A stretch of DNA of 61,683 bases from Streptomyces sp. CB02261 (GTDB lineage Bacteria > Actinomycetota > Actinomycetes > Streptomycetales > Streptomycetaceae). Positions 7,100-16,104 of this stretch are shown here, in pieces (within the stretch, counting starts at the first letter, position 1; each line of letters begins with the position of its first letter). The DNA lies in NCBI RefSeq assembly GCF_001905665.1, contig NZ_LIVX01000004.1:1-61683 (forward strand), in the 5' to 3' direction. Position numbers and translations under genes: made by a program. Under the pieces are notes generated by a model, which was given only the letters and a program-made list of their open reading frames with translations, was not told the DNA's origin and ran no database searches.

Positions 7100-7472
7100 T
7101 CCGTCGAGGCTCCCCGTGACCGGTGTCACGGCGCTCCGCCGTCTCCCCCCGGCCCCACCCCCGACCGGGTCCTCACGGGAACGGCGGCGCGCCGTGGCAC
7201 CTTCTCGTTCCCGGCGCCTACGCGCGCGAGGGCAGGACGAGGCCCGGTGTCGGACACGGGGGATCTCCGGCACCGGGCCTCTGTTGAATATTGTACGAGA
7301 CCCAGGGGGGTGGCGCGTACACCGGCCGGCCCGCCCGTCGTCCCACCCGGTCCCGCGCCGACGACGGGCGAACCCCGGGCGTCCGGGGTAGAAGTCCCTA
7401 GAGACGCGGATGCGGTCGAAGCGGGGCCCGCCCCCCTCGGCCGCGCCGCCCGTGACGACGAGGAGGCCCGCC
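7100..7472. other. Intergenic region before the cold-shock gene
   Basis: 373 bases with no supported gene. CGTGAC-CGGT-GTCACG near 7115-7130 could form a small hairpin and end the upstream transcript. An unusually AT-rich patch, GTTGAATATTGTACG (about 7283-7297), may hold a -10 element for the cold-shock gene. The long leader that would follow is typical of cold-shock mRNAs. Neither site matches a consensus well enough to be firm. Confidence 0.35.
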
Positions 7473-7679
7473 ATGGACGGCAGAAGCACGGGGTTCGTGC
7501 ACTCCTTCAACCGCGCCGGCGGATACGGATTCGTCGTTCCCGTCGGCTCGGAGGAACAGGTCTACTTCAGTGCGGCGGACATCGAGGGGGAGGAGCGCTC
7601 CCTCTCGGAGGGCCAGCAGGTCTCCTTCGTCCTCGTCCTCGGCGAGGGCCGCTTCGAGGCGCGGGAACTGCGCGTCTGA
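7473..7679 (+). CDS. Cold-shock domain protein, CspA-like variant
   Basis: A 68-aa single-domain protein. STGFVHSFNRAGGYGFVVPVG keeps the first strand and an RNP1-like GYGFV; the second motif reads QVYFSAADI where canonical Csp proteins have VFVHFSAI. The last third (EGQQVSFVLVLGEGRFEARELRV) completes the five-stranded OB fold. The ATG at 7473 follows AGGAGG (7461-7466). Such proteins bind single-stranded RNA or DNA as chaperones. Divergence at RNP2 means nucleic-acid affinity may differ from the standard Csp family. Confidence 0.8.
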   Translation: MDGRSTGFVHSFNRAGGYGFVVPVGSEEQVYFSAADIEGEERSLSEGQQVSFVLVLGEGRFEARELRV

Positions 7680-7701
7680 CGCAGTCCCCCGCCGGCCCCG
7701 G

Positions 7702-9027
7702 TCACTCGCCCGGAGCAGGAGGCAGCGCGTCCATGAACGAGCTGACCGAGAACACCGCGCGCCCCGGTCCCGCCGGCCCGTACCCGGGCGGCGCGGTCAG
7801 CCCGTACTCCTCCAGCGTCGCCGTGTACGCCTCGAGCAGGCGCAGGTGGTACTCCAGCGGCGCCCCGTCCGGGTTCTCGCGGCCCAGCGGGGTCGTCGGC
7901 TCCGGGCACCAGGTGGTGAAGCGCGGGGTGATCCCGCGCGACATGAAGAACCGCAGGCCCTCCCGGGTGGAGGCGATCGCCTCGTCCACCGTCAGGAACC
8001 CGGAGGGGCGGGCCATCTCGACACCGGCGACGAAGTTCGGGATGACGTTGCGCGGCCCGAAGACCTCGGCGGAGTCCAGGATCCGGCGGTGCCACTCGTC
8101 CCGGCCGATGTACCGCTCCTTGCCGGGGCAGTACAGCTCGAAGAGGCGGCGGTCCCACACCTCGTAGTTCGGGTGGTAGATCCGGATGCCGTAGTCGTGG
8201 AACCGCTGGACGTCCTCCTTCGGCAGGGCCTGGGCGACGACCTTGCCGATCCAGCGGCCCGGGAAGCGCTCCTCGATCGCGCGCGCGTACTGCCCGTAGA
8301 AGTCCGCCTCGTCCTTCCCGCCGACCTGGGAGGTGACCGCCCCGCCGGTGAGGGTGTACGCCGTCGACGTACGGGCCGTGTCGTGGCGGTCGATGATCTC
8401 CAGGGCCTCCAGGACCTCGTCGACCGGCTTCACGCCCGTGTACGGGCGTCCCGCCGCCTTGTGCTGGCGCCAGTTGTGGTTGATGTCGCAGTACTGGCAC
8501 TCCTCCTTGGCGCCGAAGTACTGGCAGACCCGGAAGACCGTCAGATAGATCAGGTAGCCCCACTGGATGGTCGGCGCCACCTCCATCACGGACTTGCCGT
8601 TCGACAGCGGGTGCCGGTAGTACTCCGGCATCGGCGGCAGGCCCACGTCGGCGATCCGGACCCCGTCGAGGAACAGCGCGAGCGCCCCGTCGGCGTCCGG
8701 CGCCACCCGGTACGGGGACGAGGGGTTGACCCGCACCGACACCACCGTGCGGCGCAGACCGTACGGCCCGCCGGTGAGGACGATCTCCTCCGGCGGGCGG
8801 TTCAGCGCCGCCTCCCCGAGCTCCGGCAGCGTGCGGTGGTCGAAGGAGAAGATGAAGTACGACTTCGGCTTCACCTCACCGCCCTCGTTGGCGGACAGCG
8901 CGGACGGGTCGAAGGCGAGCCCGCCGCGCAGCAGGTCCTCCTTGAACACGGCCTCCGGAGGAACTCCCGGGAAGCGGTCCATGAGGGACTCCACGACAGC
9001 GGTACGGGTCGGGGCGGCGCTGGACAC
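7702..9027 (-). CDS. Radical SAM protein with CX8CX2C cluster motif
   Basis: A 441-aa protein. Residues 168-180 read CQYFGAKEECQYC, giving a C168-X8-C177-X2-C180 arrangement instead of the classic CX3CX2C for the [4Fe-4S] cluster that cleaves S-adenosylmethionine. TLTGGAVTSQVGGKDE matches the GGE-like SAM-binding region, and the later segments FHDYGIRIYHPNYEVWD and GRENPDGAPLEYHLRLLEAY fit a TIM-barrel radical SAM core. The GTG start at 9027 follows GGAGATCCGCCT. It stands alone, divergent from a VOC protein, so its substrate is unknown. The long cluster loop suggests an uncommon subfamily. Confidence 0.75.
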   Translation of the reverse strand: MSSAAPTRTAVVESLMDRFPGVPPEAVFKEDLLRGGLAFDPSALSANEGGEVKPKSYFIFSFDHRTLPELGEAALNRPPEEIVLTGGPYGLRRTVVSVRVNPSSPYRVAPDADGALALFLDGVRIADVGLPPMPEYYRHPLSNGKSVMEVAPTIQWGYLIYLTVFRVCQYFGAKEECQYCDINHNWRQHKAAGRPYTGVKPVDEVLEALEIIDRHDTARTSTAYTLTGGAVTSQVGGKDEADFYGQYARAIEERFPGRWIGKVVAQALPKEDVQRFHDYGIRIYHPNYEVWDRRLFELYCPGKERYIGRDEWHRRILDSAEVFGPRNVIPNFVAGVEMARPSGFLTVDEAIASTREGLRFFMSRGITPRFTTWCPEPTTPLGRENPDGAPLEYHLRLLEAYTATLEEYGLTAPPGYGPAGPGRAVFSVSSFMDALPPAPGE

Positions 9028-9206
9028 AGGCGGATCTCCAGTGGTGAGACGACGGAGCCGATGGCTTCACGCTACGCGCGTGTACCGCCGGGACGACGAC
9101 CGGGAGCCGGTGCGCGCCGGGCGCGGCGCGTTCCCCCGGCACCGGTGAGGCGGAATGCTGGGAGTTCCACGATCCGATCGTCCGGACCGACAGCGGGAGA
9201 GCACCC

Positions 9207-9596
9207 ATGAGGATCAACCTGGCCAGTCTTCTCGTCGACGACCAGGAGAAGGCCCTGCGCTTCTACACCGAGAAGCTGGGCTTCCTGAAGAAGACGGAGG
9301 TCCCCCTCGGTGAGTACCGCTGGCTGACGGTGGTCTCGCCGGAGGAGCCCGACGGCGTCGAACTGGTCCTTGAGCCCGACGTCGCCGTGCCCGCCGCCCG
9401 GGCGTACAAGGAGGCCCTGGTCGAGGCCGGCATCCCGCTCACCTCCTTCGCCGTGGACGACGTGCGCGCAGCCCACGAGCGGCTGGTGGGGCTCGGCGTC
9501 CGCTTCACCCAGGAGCCGACGGACATGGGCCCGGTCACCGTCGCGATCCTGGACGACACCTGCGGCAACCTGATCCAGATCGCCCAGTACGCCTGA
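9207..9596 (+). CDS. VOC (glyoxalase/bleomycin-resistance-like) family protein
   Basis: A 129-aa vicinal-oxygen-chelate protein with the paired beta-alpha-beta-beta-beta modules. The first begins INLASLLVDDQEKALRFYTEKLGF and carries a strand ending VELVLEP. The second begins LTSFAVDDVRAAHERLVGLG and ends ILDDTCGNLIQIAQYA, with candidate metal-binding acids at the strand ends. GGGAGAGCACCC precedes the ATG. The PhnB/glyoxalase-like group includes dioxygenases and drug-binding proteins, and nothing here fixes the substrate. Confidence 0.85.
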   Translation: MRINLASLLVDDQEKALRFYTEKLGFLKKTEVPLGEYRWLTVVSPEEPDGVELVLEPDVAVPAARAYKEALVEAGIPLTSFAVDDVRAAHERLVGLGVRFTQEPTDMGPVTVAILDDTCGNLIQIAQYA

Positions 9597-9721
9597 CGGC
9601 CCCGGGCCCCGCGCCCGAGGTGCTGCCGGACCTCCGGCTGGTTACGCTGCGCAGGGACGGGCCCGAGCGGTTCGCCGCCCGGCCCGGTTCGCCGACGTGG
9701 CCGAACGGAGCGAGAACCCTC

Positions 9722-10207
9722 ATGACGACCCCCGCGCAGCCCCCGATCCCGCCGACCCCCATGGACACGGTCACGCTGGAGCGGCGCATCGCCGCCGGCC
9801 CCGAGGCGGTCTTCCCGTTCCTCACCGACCGTGACAGATGGCTGTCCTGGATGGGCGTCGACGGCACGTTCTCCTTCGAGCCGGGCGGCGCCTACCGGAC
9901 CCGGGTCACCGGCGACAGCGTCGCCTCCGGCCGCTTCATCACCGTCGACCCGCCGGCGCGTCTCGTCTTCAGCTGGGGCTGGGAGACCGGCCCGACGGCC
10001 GTCCCGCCCGGCTCCAGCACCATCGAGCTCACCCTCCGCCGCACCCCGGAGGGCACCCTGCTCCGGCTGATCCACAGCGGCCTCCCCTCCACCGAAGCCT
10101 GCGAGGCCCAGGCCGAGGCCTGGCAGCACTACGTCGACCGTCTCGCCGCGCGCGCCGAGGGCACGGACCCCGGCGAGGACGACTGGGCCGGGCTGCCCGG
10201 AGACTGA
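9722..10207 (+). CDS. SRPBCC (AHSA1/START-like) domain protein
   Basis: A 161-aa helix-grip protein. LERRIAAGPEAVFPFLTDRDRWLSWMG opens the fold, RFITVDPPARLVFSWGWE is the signature strand pair, and LIHSGLPSTEACEAQAEAWQHYVDRLAA forms the C-terminal helix. AHSA1-like proteins bind hydrophobic ligands and often accompany ArsR regulators, but none is adjacent here. The start at 9722 is chosen for a GGAG-containing leader; a second in-frame Met 14 codons on (MDTVTLERR) is possible. Confidence 0.8.
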   Translation: MTTPAQPPIPPTPMDTVTLERRIAAGPEAVFPFLTDRDRWLSWMGVDGTFSFEPGGAYRTRVTGDSVASGRFITVDPPARLVFSWGWETGPTAVPPGSSTIELTLRRTPEGTLLRLIHSGLPSTEACEAQAEAWQHYVDRLAARAEGTDPGEDDWAGLPGD

Positions 10208-10284
10208 GGGGGGCCGGGGCATTTCCTGGTCCGGCACCGACCGGGGCGGGCCGGGGCCTGTCCGGGCGATGGTGCGGGGCCGAC

Positions 10285-10312
10285 CGGCCGGGCTCACGCT
10301 CGGGCCCGGCCG
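10285..10312. terminator. Candidate hairpin between convergent genes
   Basis: CGGCCGGGC (10285-10293) and GCCCGGCCG (10304-10312) form a nine-base-pair stem with a ten-base loop, between the rightward SRPBCC gene and a leftward hypothetical gene. It is one of several possible pairings in this G/C-rich stretch. Confidence 0.45.
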
Positions 10313-10337
10313 CCGACCGCGATCCCGCCCGGGCGCG

Positions 10338-10757
10338 TCAGGCGCCCACCGGCAGGGCCGTACGGGCCTGGGAGCCCGCGCCGAACTCGCGGACGAGCCG
10401 GAGCCCGAGCCGCAGGTACGCGGCGAGATCCGCCCGCGGGGCCTTGCGGACCAGGTGACGGATCGCCTGCATGGCCTCCCAGGCGGAGGCGTGCGCGAGG
10501 GAGCCGCCCCAGCTGTCGCCGAGGCCGTCCCACAGGTAGGCGCTGAACCCGAGTTGGAGCGCGCCCGCCCGGCGCCGCTCCTCCTCGTGCGCGTCCAGGG
10601 CCCGTACGAAGAATCGCTCCGCCTCCACGGGGGGCAGCGCGGACCGGATGATGCGCAGATACGGCGCGACGAGCGACGCGACCTCGGGGCACTCCCCACC
10701 GGGAACGACCGGGTCATCGGGAACGGACGCGGTGATGGGCTCGCATGTCTGAGTCAT
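10338..10757 (-). CDS. Hypothetical protein
   Basis: 139 aa, with strong codon bias in this frame. The protein is mostly helical in appearance: ASLVAPYLRIIRSALPPVEAERFFVRALDAHEEERRRAG, then an aromatic segment SAYLWDGLGDSWGG, then helices AMQAIRHLVRKAPRA and LAAYLRLGLRLVREFGAG. No signal peptide or membrane segment is visible. The ribosome site is weak. It lies 48 bases downstream of the HelR-like gene on the same strand, so it may be co-transcribed with it and share its rifamycin response. I do not recognise a family. Confidence 0.6.
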   Translation of the reverse strand: MTQTCEPITASVPDDPVVPGGECPEVASLVAPYLRIIRSALPPVEAERFFVRALDAHEEERRRAGALQLGFSAYLWDGLGDSWGGSLAHASAWEAMQAIRHLVRKAPRADLAAYLRLGLRLVREFGAGSQARTALPVGA

Positions 10758-10805
10758 GAACCCATCGATACGTCATCTCATCGCAGGATCGGCCGTGGCG
10801 CGCCG

Positions 10806-12974
10806 TCACGTGCTCCGGAGGACGACGAGTTGGCGGGTGGCACGGGTCATCGCGACGTAGCGGTCGACCGCCCCCTCGATCCCCTCGCCGAAGGCCTCCG
10901 GGTCGACGAGGACGACCAGGTCGAACTCCAGGCCCTTCGACAGCGACGGCGTCAGCGACCGGACGCGGTCGCCGGGACGGAACCGGGGGGCGCCGATGAC
11001 ACAGGCCGTCCCCTCGGCGTGGGTGGCGAGCCAGTCGTCGAGGACCGAGTCGAGCGCGTCCACGGACCCGTGGACGACCGGGACGCCGGCGGCGCGCACG
11101 GACGTCGGCACGTTCGCGTCCGGCAGCGCGGCCCGGATGGCCGGCTCCGCCTCCGCCATGACCTCTTCGGGCGTGCGGTAGTTGATGCTCAGGGACGCCA
11201 CGGTGATCCGGTCCAGCCCGACCCGCTCCAGGCGCTCCTGCCACGACTCGGTGAACCCGTTCCTGGCCTGGGCGCGGTCCCCGACGATGGTGAAGCTCCG
11301 GGACGGGCAGCGCTGCAGCAGCATCTGCCACTCGGCGTCCGTCAGCTCCTGCGCCTCGTCCACGACGATGTGCGCGAACGGCCCGGCGAGCAGGTCGGGC
11401 TCGGAGCCGGGCAGCGCGGCGTCGTCGACCAGGCTGTCCTTGAGGTCCTGCCCGCGCAGCATCGTCACCGCGCCCTCACCGTCGACGTCGGCCGCCAGCA
11501 CGTTGTCGATGACGTCGGCCATGCGCGCGCGCTCGGCGGCGACCGTGGCCTGGTGGCGGCGCTTGCGCCGGGCCGCCTCCGGGTCGCCGAGCCGCTGCCG
11601 CGCCGCGTCCAGGAGCGGCAGGTCGGACACCGTCCACGCCTGGGCGTCCTCGCGCTGGAGCGTGCGGACCTCGTCACGGCTCAGCCAGGGAGCGCACGTG
11701 CGCAGGTACGCGGGGACCGACCACAGGTCGCCGACGAGGTCGGCCGCCTCGAGCAGCGGCCAGGCGCCGTGCAGGGCGTCGGACAGCTCCTCGTCCTGCC
11801 GCAGCGACCTGCGGAACTGGTCCTCCGGGACCTCGCCGTCGAGCTTGGCCAGCAGGATCGTGGCCAGCTCCTCCCAGATCTGCTCCCGCGCCTCGTTGTG
11901 CGGGGTGCCGGCCTCCACCGCCTCGAACGCCTCGGCCCAGTCGTCGGCGCCGAGCCGGACGTCGGCCCAGTCGGTCGAGACGGTCATCCCCTTGGCCGGC
12001 GGCTCCTCGTAGAACCGGACGGCCGCCTCGATCGCCCGCACCATGTCCGCGGACGACTTCAGGCGGGCCACCTCGGGGTCGCGCTCGGCCGCAGCCCGCG
12101 CCCCCTCGGCCACGAGGTCCCGCACGGTGCAGGTCTGCACCCCCTCCTCGCCGAGGCTCGGCAGGACATCGGCGACGTACGCCAGATAGGGCTGGTGCGG
12201 GCCGACGAACAGCACGCCGCCCCTGCGGTGACCGAGGCGCGGGTCCGCGTAGAGGAGGTGCGCGGAGCGGTGCAGCGCGACCACGGTCTTGCCCGTGCCC
12301 GGACCACCGTCGACGACGAGCGTGCCGCGCGAGCCGGCCCGGATGATGGCGTCCTGGTCGGCCTGGATGGTGGCGAGCACATCACGCATCCGGGGCGAAC
12401 GGCTGCCGCCGAGGCTGGCGATGAACGCGGACTGGTCGTCGAGGGCCGCGTGCTCCTCCAGCCCTTCCGCGGAGAACACCTCGTCCCAGTAGTCGGTGAT
12501 CCGGCCACCGCTCCAGCGGTACCTGCGGCGGCTCGCGAGCCCCATCGGGTCCGCGTGGGTGGCCGCGAAGAACGGCTCGGCGGCGGGCGAACGCCAGTCG
12601 ATGAGCAGTCGGCGCCCCGCGCTGTCGGTGAGGCCGAGGCGTCCCACGTACACGGGCTCGGAGCCGTCCGCCCCGACGACCCGTCCGAGGCACAGGTCGA
12701 GGCCGAAGCGGCGCAGGGTGCGCAGACGACCGGTCAGCCGGTGGATCTCGGCGTCCCGGTCCATCGCCTCCCGGCCGGCGCCGCCGGGAGCCCTCCGCGC
12801 CGCGTCGAGACGGGCGGAGAGTTCGGCGATCGACTCCCGGAGGCTCTCCGCGACGGCGGCGAAGTGCCGCTCGTCATCGGCGATCAGCGCCGGGTCGGCC
12901 TTGGGGGACAGACGGTCGGGAAGGTCGAACGCGCTGGTGTCGTACGACTGGTCCACCGACGAAAGCACACGCAC
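10806..12974 (-). CDS. helR: HelR/HelD-type RNA polymerase-associated helicase
   Basis: A 722-aa superfamily-1 helicase-like protein. An N-terminal coiled-coil region (about residues 35-90, ERHFAAVAESLRESIAELSARLDAARR) is the arm HelD uses to enter RNA polymerase. YVGRLGLTDSAGRRLLIDWRSPAAEPFF is the HelD signature. Walker A is GGPGTGKT, the Walker B region is HIVVDEAQEL, and late motifs include SINYRTPEEV and VAMTRATRQLVVL. HelD proteins use ATP to recycle stalled polymerase, and the HelR branch displaces rifamycins and confers resistance. A perfect rifamycin-associated element upstream (13031-13050) favours HelR. No ribosome site precedes the GTG at 12974, so the exact start is uncertain. 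Confidence 0.88.
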   Translation of the reverse strand: MRVLSSVDQSYDTSAFDLPDRLSPKADPALIADDERHFAAVAESLRESIAELSARLDAARRAPGGAGREAMDRDAEIHRLTGRLRTLRRFGLDLCLGRVVGADGSEPVYVGRLGLTDSAGRRLLIDWRSPAAEPFFAATHADPMGLASRRRYRWSGGRITDYWDEVFSAEGLEEHAALDDQSAFIASLGGSRSPRMRDVLATIQADQDAIIRAGSRGTLVVDGGPGTGKTVVALHRSAHLLYADPRLGHRRGGVLFVGPHQPYLAYVADVLPSLGEEGVQTCTVRDLVAEGARAAAERDPEVARLKSSADMVRAIEAAVRFYEEPPAKGMTVSTDWADVRLGADDWAEAFEAVEAGTPHNEAREQIWEELATILLAKLDGEVPEDQFRRSLRQDEELSDALHGAWPLLEAADLVGDLWSVPAYLRTCAPWLSRDEVRTLQREDAQAWTVSDLPLLDAARQRLGDPEAARRKRRHQATVAAERARMADVIDNVLAADVDGEGAVTMLRGQDLKDSLVDDAALPGSEPDLLAGPFAHIVVDEAQELTDAEWQMLLQRCPSRSFTIVGDRAQARNGFTESWQERLERVGLDRITVASLSINYRTPEEVMAEAEPAIRAALPDANVPTSVRAAGVPVVHGSVDALDSVLDDWLATHAEGTACVIGAPRFRPGDRVRSLTPSLSKGLEFDLVVLVDPEAFGEGIEGAVDRYVAMTRATRQLVVLRST

Positions 12975-13030
12975 GGGGCGGGACTCATTTCTGCAGGGGC
13001 TGGGTGAGACCGTGATTCTGCGGTATCCCC

Positions 13031-13050
13031 GGGGCCTTGCCGCAAGCCCC
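13031..13050 (-). promoter_or_regulatory. Rifamycin-associated element (RAE) upstream of helR
   Basis: Read on the minus strand the 20 bases are GGGGCTTGCGGCAAGGCCCC, an imperfect palindrome that matches the RAE I recall upstream of rifamycin-inactivating enzymes and helR in actinobacteria. It lies about 57 bases upstream of the helR start. Just beyond it an AT-rich TTATAGC (about 13060-13066) could be the -10 region. RAEs make downstream genes inducible by rifamycins, so that response is predicted here. Confidence 0.85.
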
Positions 13051-13152
13051 CCTGTGCGCTATAAGTTGAGAGTGGCAAGAGGGACTGTTCCCCTTGCCCT
13101 TTCTCATGTCACGCCCCGGGCCGCTCTCGTCGGCCCCGCCGTTCCGCCGCGA

Positions 13153-14352
13153 TCAGTGCGGCACCACCGCGCCGGCGTAGACGTTGTCCGGGGTGACGAC
13201 CTCCGTGATCGCCCGGGCGAGCAGGGTGGACGGCTCCTGGCCCTGGTGCAGCATGTCCGTGTTGATCATGACGACCAGGGTGGCCTTCTTCGACGGCAGG
13301 TAGACCGTCACGGTCTCGTACCCCGGGATGGATCCGTTGTGCCCGATCCAGCCGTTGGTCTCCAGGATCCCGAGACCGTACGTGGTGCCGGGGAAGCCGG
13401 TCGGCAGAGTCTTGAGCCGCTGCGCCTGGGTCTCGGGGCTGAGCAGTTCGCCGGTGGCGACGACCTTCGCCCAGCGCCGCAGGTCGTGCAGGTTCGAGAT
13501 CATCGCCCCGGCCGCCCAGGCCCAGCTCGGGTTCCAGTCCGTCGCGTCGGTGACCGCGCCGCTCAGTGACTGGTCGGTGTAGCCGCGCGCGTGCGGCTCG
13601 GGGAACTCCGCCCCCTTCGGGAACAGCGTGTGGCGCAGGTGCGCGGGCCGGAGCACCCGCTGGTGGATGACGTCGGCGAGGCGCTTACCGGTGACCTTCT
13701 CGATCACCAGGCCGAGCAGGATCAGGTTGGAGTTGGAGTACTGGAACGTCGTACCCGGCGCGGAGGTGTTGGGGTGCCGGTAGCCGTACGAGAGCAGCTC
13801 CCACGGGTTGTAGGGGCGCTTCGGATCGGTCTGCAGGTCACGGATGAAGTCCGGGTCGGAGGTGTATGGGAAGAGGCCGCTGCGCATCTCGGCGAGGTGG
13901 CGCAGGGTGATCTCGTCGCCGTTGGGCACGCCGCGCACGTAGTCGTCGATCGGGTCGTCGAGGCGGACCTTGCCGTCGTCGACGAGCTGGAGCAGCGCGG
14001 TGACGGTGAAGGTCTTGGTCTCGCTGCCGATCCGGACGTAGGTGTCGACGGGCATCGGCTGCCGGGTGACGGTGTCGGCGACGCCGGTGGCACGGACGTA
14101 GCACCCCTTGCCCGGCATCCACAGTCCGACCACGACACCCGGGATGCCCGCCTGCTCGCGGACGTCCTCGATCGTCCTGTCGAGCTTCGCCGTGAGGCCC
14201 TGACCGAGACCGCCCGGCCGGCAGTCGCCCTCACCGGGCCGGTCGACGTTCGCGGCGTGGACGGGAGCGACGGGCGCGACCGCCGTCGAGGTCAGCACGG
14301 ACGCCGCGAGCAGCGTCGCGGCGAGCAGTCTGCGGTGGGGGATACGTCGCAT
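13153..14352 (-). CDS. Secreted serine hydrolase, R61-like D-Ala-D-Ala carboxypeptidase / class C beta-lactamase family
   Basis: 399 aa with a typical Sec signal ([18 protein letters not shown]... ending VHAAN). The three active-site motifs of the penicillin-binding fold are clear: S110-E-T-K113, Y205-S-N207 and H338-N-G340. The HxG form of the third motif is that of the Streptomyces R61 DD-peptidase. The family hydrolyses D-Ala-D-Ala-like peptides or esters in the cell wall or outside the cell. The ATG at 14352 gives the correct signal peptide. It lies in the same direction as helR but 180 bases upstream with its own stop, so co-transcription is not assured. Confidence 0.9.
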   Translation of the reverse strand: MRRIPHRRLLAATLLAASVLTSTAVAPVAPVHAANVDRPGEGDCRPGGLGQGLTAKLDRTIEDVREQAGIPGVVVGLWMPGKGCYVRATGVADTVTRQPMPVDTYVRIGSETKTFTVTALLQLVDDGKVRLDDPIDDYVRGVPNGDEITLRHLAEMRSGLFPYTSDPDFIRDLQTDPKRPYNPWELLSYGYRHPNTSAPGTTFQYSNSNLILLGLVIEKVTGKRLADVIHQRVLRPAHLRHTLFPKGAEFPEPHARGYTDQSLSGAVTDATDWNPSWAWAAGAMISNLHDLRRWAKVVATGELLSPETQAQRLKTLPTGFPGTTYGLGILETNGWIGHNGSIPGYETVTVYLPSKKATLVVMINTDMLHQGQEPSTLLARAITEVVTPDNVYAGAVVPH

Positions 14353-14578
14353 GGCGGACGCCTCTTCCTGGTCACGGGCACGGAGGGCAACATCACCACC
14401 GGCACGCGACCGTGGAGGTTCCCCTCCCCGGGCGCCGGGCGGTGAGTCCACTCGTTCGGCGCCACCGCGTCACCGGCCCGGCCCGCACCCGGGTGGCTCA
14501 GCGGCCTCCGGACCGCCCCGCCGTGGCGGCTCCCGGCAGGCCGTGCTCGCAGCGACCGAGGACCCGCTGTATCGATAA

Positions 14579-14593
14579 TGAAAACCATTGTCA
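14579..14593. promoter_or_regulatory. Zur box
   Basis: TGAAAACCATTGTCA is a near-perfect match to the actinobacterial Zur operator (TGAAAATGATTTTCA type), set in a rare AT-rich patch 44 bases upstream of the L31 paralogue. Zur with bound zinc would repress the rpmE2-CobW-rpsR2 operon and release it in zinc starvation. Confidence 0.85.
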
Positions 14594-14636
14594 TATACTG
14601 CCGCTGTTGCGTCCCCGCTCCCTCGAAAGGCCTGCC

Positions 14637-14882
14637 ATGAAGCCCGGGATCCACCCCGCCTACGGCCCCGTCGTCTTCCGCGACTCCGCCTCCGGCACCG
14701 CGTTCCTCACCCGCTCCACGATGACCAGCGACAAGACCGTGGTGTGGGAGGACGGCGTCACGTACCCGCTCGTCGACGTGGAGATCTCCTCGGCGAGCCA
14801 CCCCTTCTACACCGGCACCGCGCGCGTCCTCGACACCGCCGGCCGCGTCGAGCGCTTCGAGCGCCGTTACGGAGCCCGCTGA
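14637..14882 (+). CDS. rpmE2: 50S ribosomal protein L31 type B (zinc-independent paralogue)
   Basis: An 81-aa type B L31: [21 protein letters not shown]..., FLTRSTMTS, then [37 protein letters not shown]. It lacks the CxxC pairs of the zinc-binding form, so it can replace that protein on ribosomes and free zinc. GAAAGG precedes the ATG. It is the first gene after the Zur box, and its stop overlaps the start of the CobW-like gene (TGATG), which implies translational coupling. Confidence 0.93.
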   Translation: MKPGIHPAYGPVVFRDSASGTAFLTRSTMTSDKTVVWEDGVTYPLVDVEISSASHPFYTGTARVLDTAGRVERFERRYGAR

Positions 14883-16033
14883 TGGACCACGCTCACCAGA
14901 TGCCCGTGGTGATCGTCGCCGGTCTCCACGCCGACGCCAGGACGCAGGTCGTCGATCGCCTCCTGTCCGCCGTGCCGGGGAGCGTGGCGCTCCACCACGA
15001 CCTGTCCGACGCGCCCGACGGCACCGTCCTCCGCCTGATCCGCGACGCCACCGGCACCCTGAGCCAGGGGGAGACTCCCCTGGTGAACGACTGCGCGTGC
15101 TGCGCCCTGCGCGAGGACCTGGTCCCCGAGCTCCGGCGGATGGCCGACGGCGGCCTGACCCGCCTCGCCGTGGTCGAGCTGTGGGACTCGGTCGAACCGA
15201 AGGCCATGGCCGAGGTGGTCGCCGGGCACGGCGGCGACCGGCTGGCGCTGACGGGCGTGATCACCGCCGTGGACCCCGCGCTCGTCCTGCCCTACCTCGC
15301 CAACGGCGACGACCTCGCCGACACCGGCCTCGCGGCGGCCCCCACCGACCGGCGGACCGTCGGCGACACCTGGGCCCGCCAGCTGGAGTACGCCCCCGTG
15401 CTCGCCGTCGTCGACAGCGAGGAGGCCGACGAGGAGGACCGCGCCCTCCTCGCGCAGCTGCACCCCACCGCGCGTCAGGTACCGGCCGCGTCCGTCGAAC
15501 TCGCCCGCGCCGCGCTCGCCGGCGTCGACGTCGAGGCCGCCGCCGCCGCGCAGCACCCGGCGTGCGCGCTGCTGCCCCAGGAGGCCGACGAGGCGGGCGT
15601 GTCCACCTTCGTCTGGCGCCGCCGCCGGCCCTTCCACCCCGAGCGGCTCTACGAGGCACTCGAAGACCTGTGCTGCGCCGCCGCCCGCAGCCGCGGCCGC
15701 TTCTGGCTCGCCGACCGCCCCGACACGCTGCTCGCGTGGGACGCGGCGGGCGGAGCGCTGTGCGTGGAGAGCGCGGGCCCGTGGCTGGCGTCGCTGCCCG
15801 ACGCGGCCTGGGACATGGTCCCTCCCGTACGCAGGGCGGCGGCCGCGCTGGACTGGCACCCCGAGCACGGCGACTGCTGCCAGCACCTCGTCTTCACCTC
15901 ACCCGGCCTGGACCGGGACGGCCTCGAACGGCTCCTCGACTCCTGCCTGCTGACGGACGCGGAGTACGGAGCGGGACGCGAGGGGTGGAAGCACCTGCCC
16001 GCCGCCTTCGACGCCCTCCTCGACGCCGCCTGA
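14882..16033 (+). CDS. CobW/COG0523-like protein with a degenerate P-loop
   Basis: A 383-aa member of the CobW metallochaperone family, linked to zinc homeostasis. The CxCC metal motif is present as C71-A-C73-C74, and the C-terminal CobW_C domain is clear ([20 protein letters not shown]..., then [13 protein letters not shown]). The usual GxxxxGK[ST] Walker A near the N-terminus is replaced by [16 protein letters not shown] (residues 13-28), without the Gly-Lys pair, so GTP hydrolysis as in standard COG0523 proteins is doubtful. Its place between two Zur-type ribosomal paralogues still points to zinc-starvation duty, perhaps zinc binding or delivery. Confidence 0.85.
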   Translation: MDHAHQMPVVIVAGLHADARTQVVDRLLSAVPGSVALHHDLSDAPDGTVLRLIRDATGTLSQGETPLVNDCACCALREDLVPELRRMADGGLTRLAVVELWDSVEPKAMAEVVAGHGGDRLALTGVITAVDPALVLPYLANGDDLADTGLAAAPTDRRTVGDTWARQLEYAPVLAVVDSEEADEEDRALLAQLHPTARQVPAASVELARAALAGVDVEAAAAAQHPACALLPQEADEAGVSTFVWRRRRPFHPERLYEALEDLCCAAARSRGRFWLADRPDTLLAWDAAGGALCVESAGPWLASLPDAAWDMVPPVRRAAAALDWHPEHGDCCQHLVFTSPGLDRDGLERLLDSCLLTDAEYGAGREGWKHLPAAFDALLDAA

Positions 16034-16104
16034 CCCCGGTCCGCCCGACCTCCCGTCCGCCGGGCCCGTCCGCCCGGCTCCGTACCCGCAAGGAAGAACG
16101 CACC

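Noticed and set aside
10269..13007. 912-codon plus-strand frame
   Set aside because: Opposite-strand shadow of the helR gene and its neighbours, caused by high G+C; composition is Arg/Gly/Val-rich with no domain.
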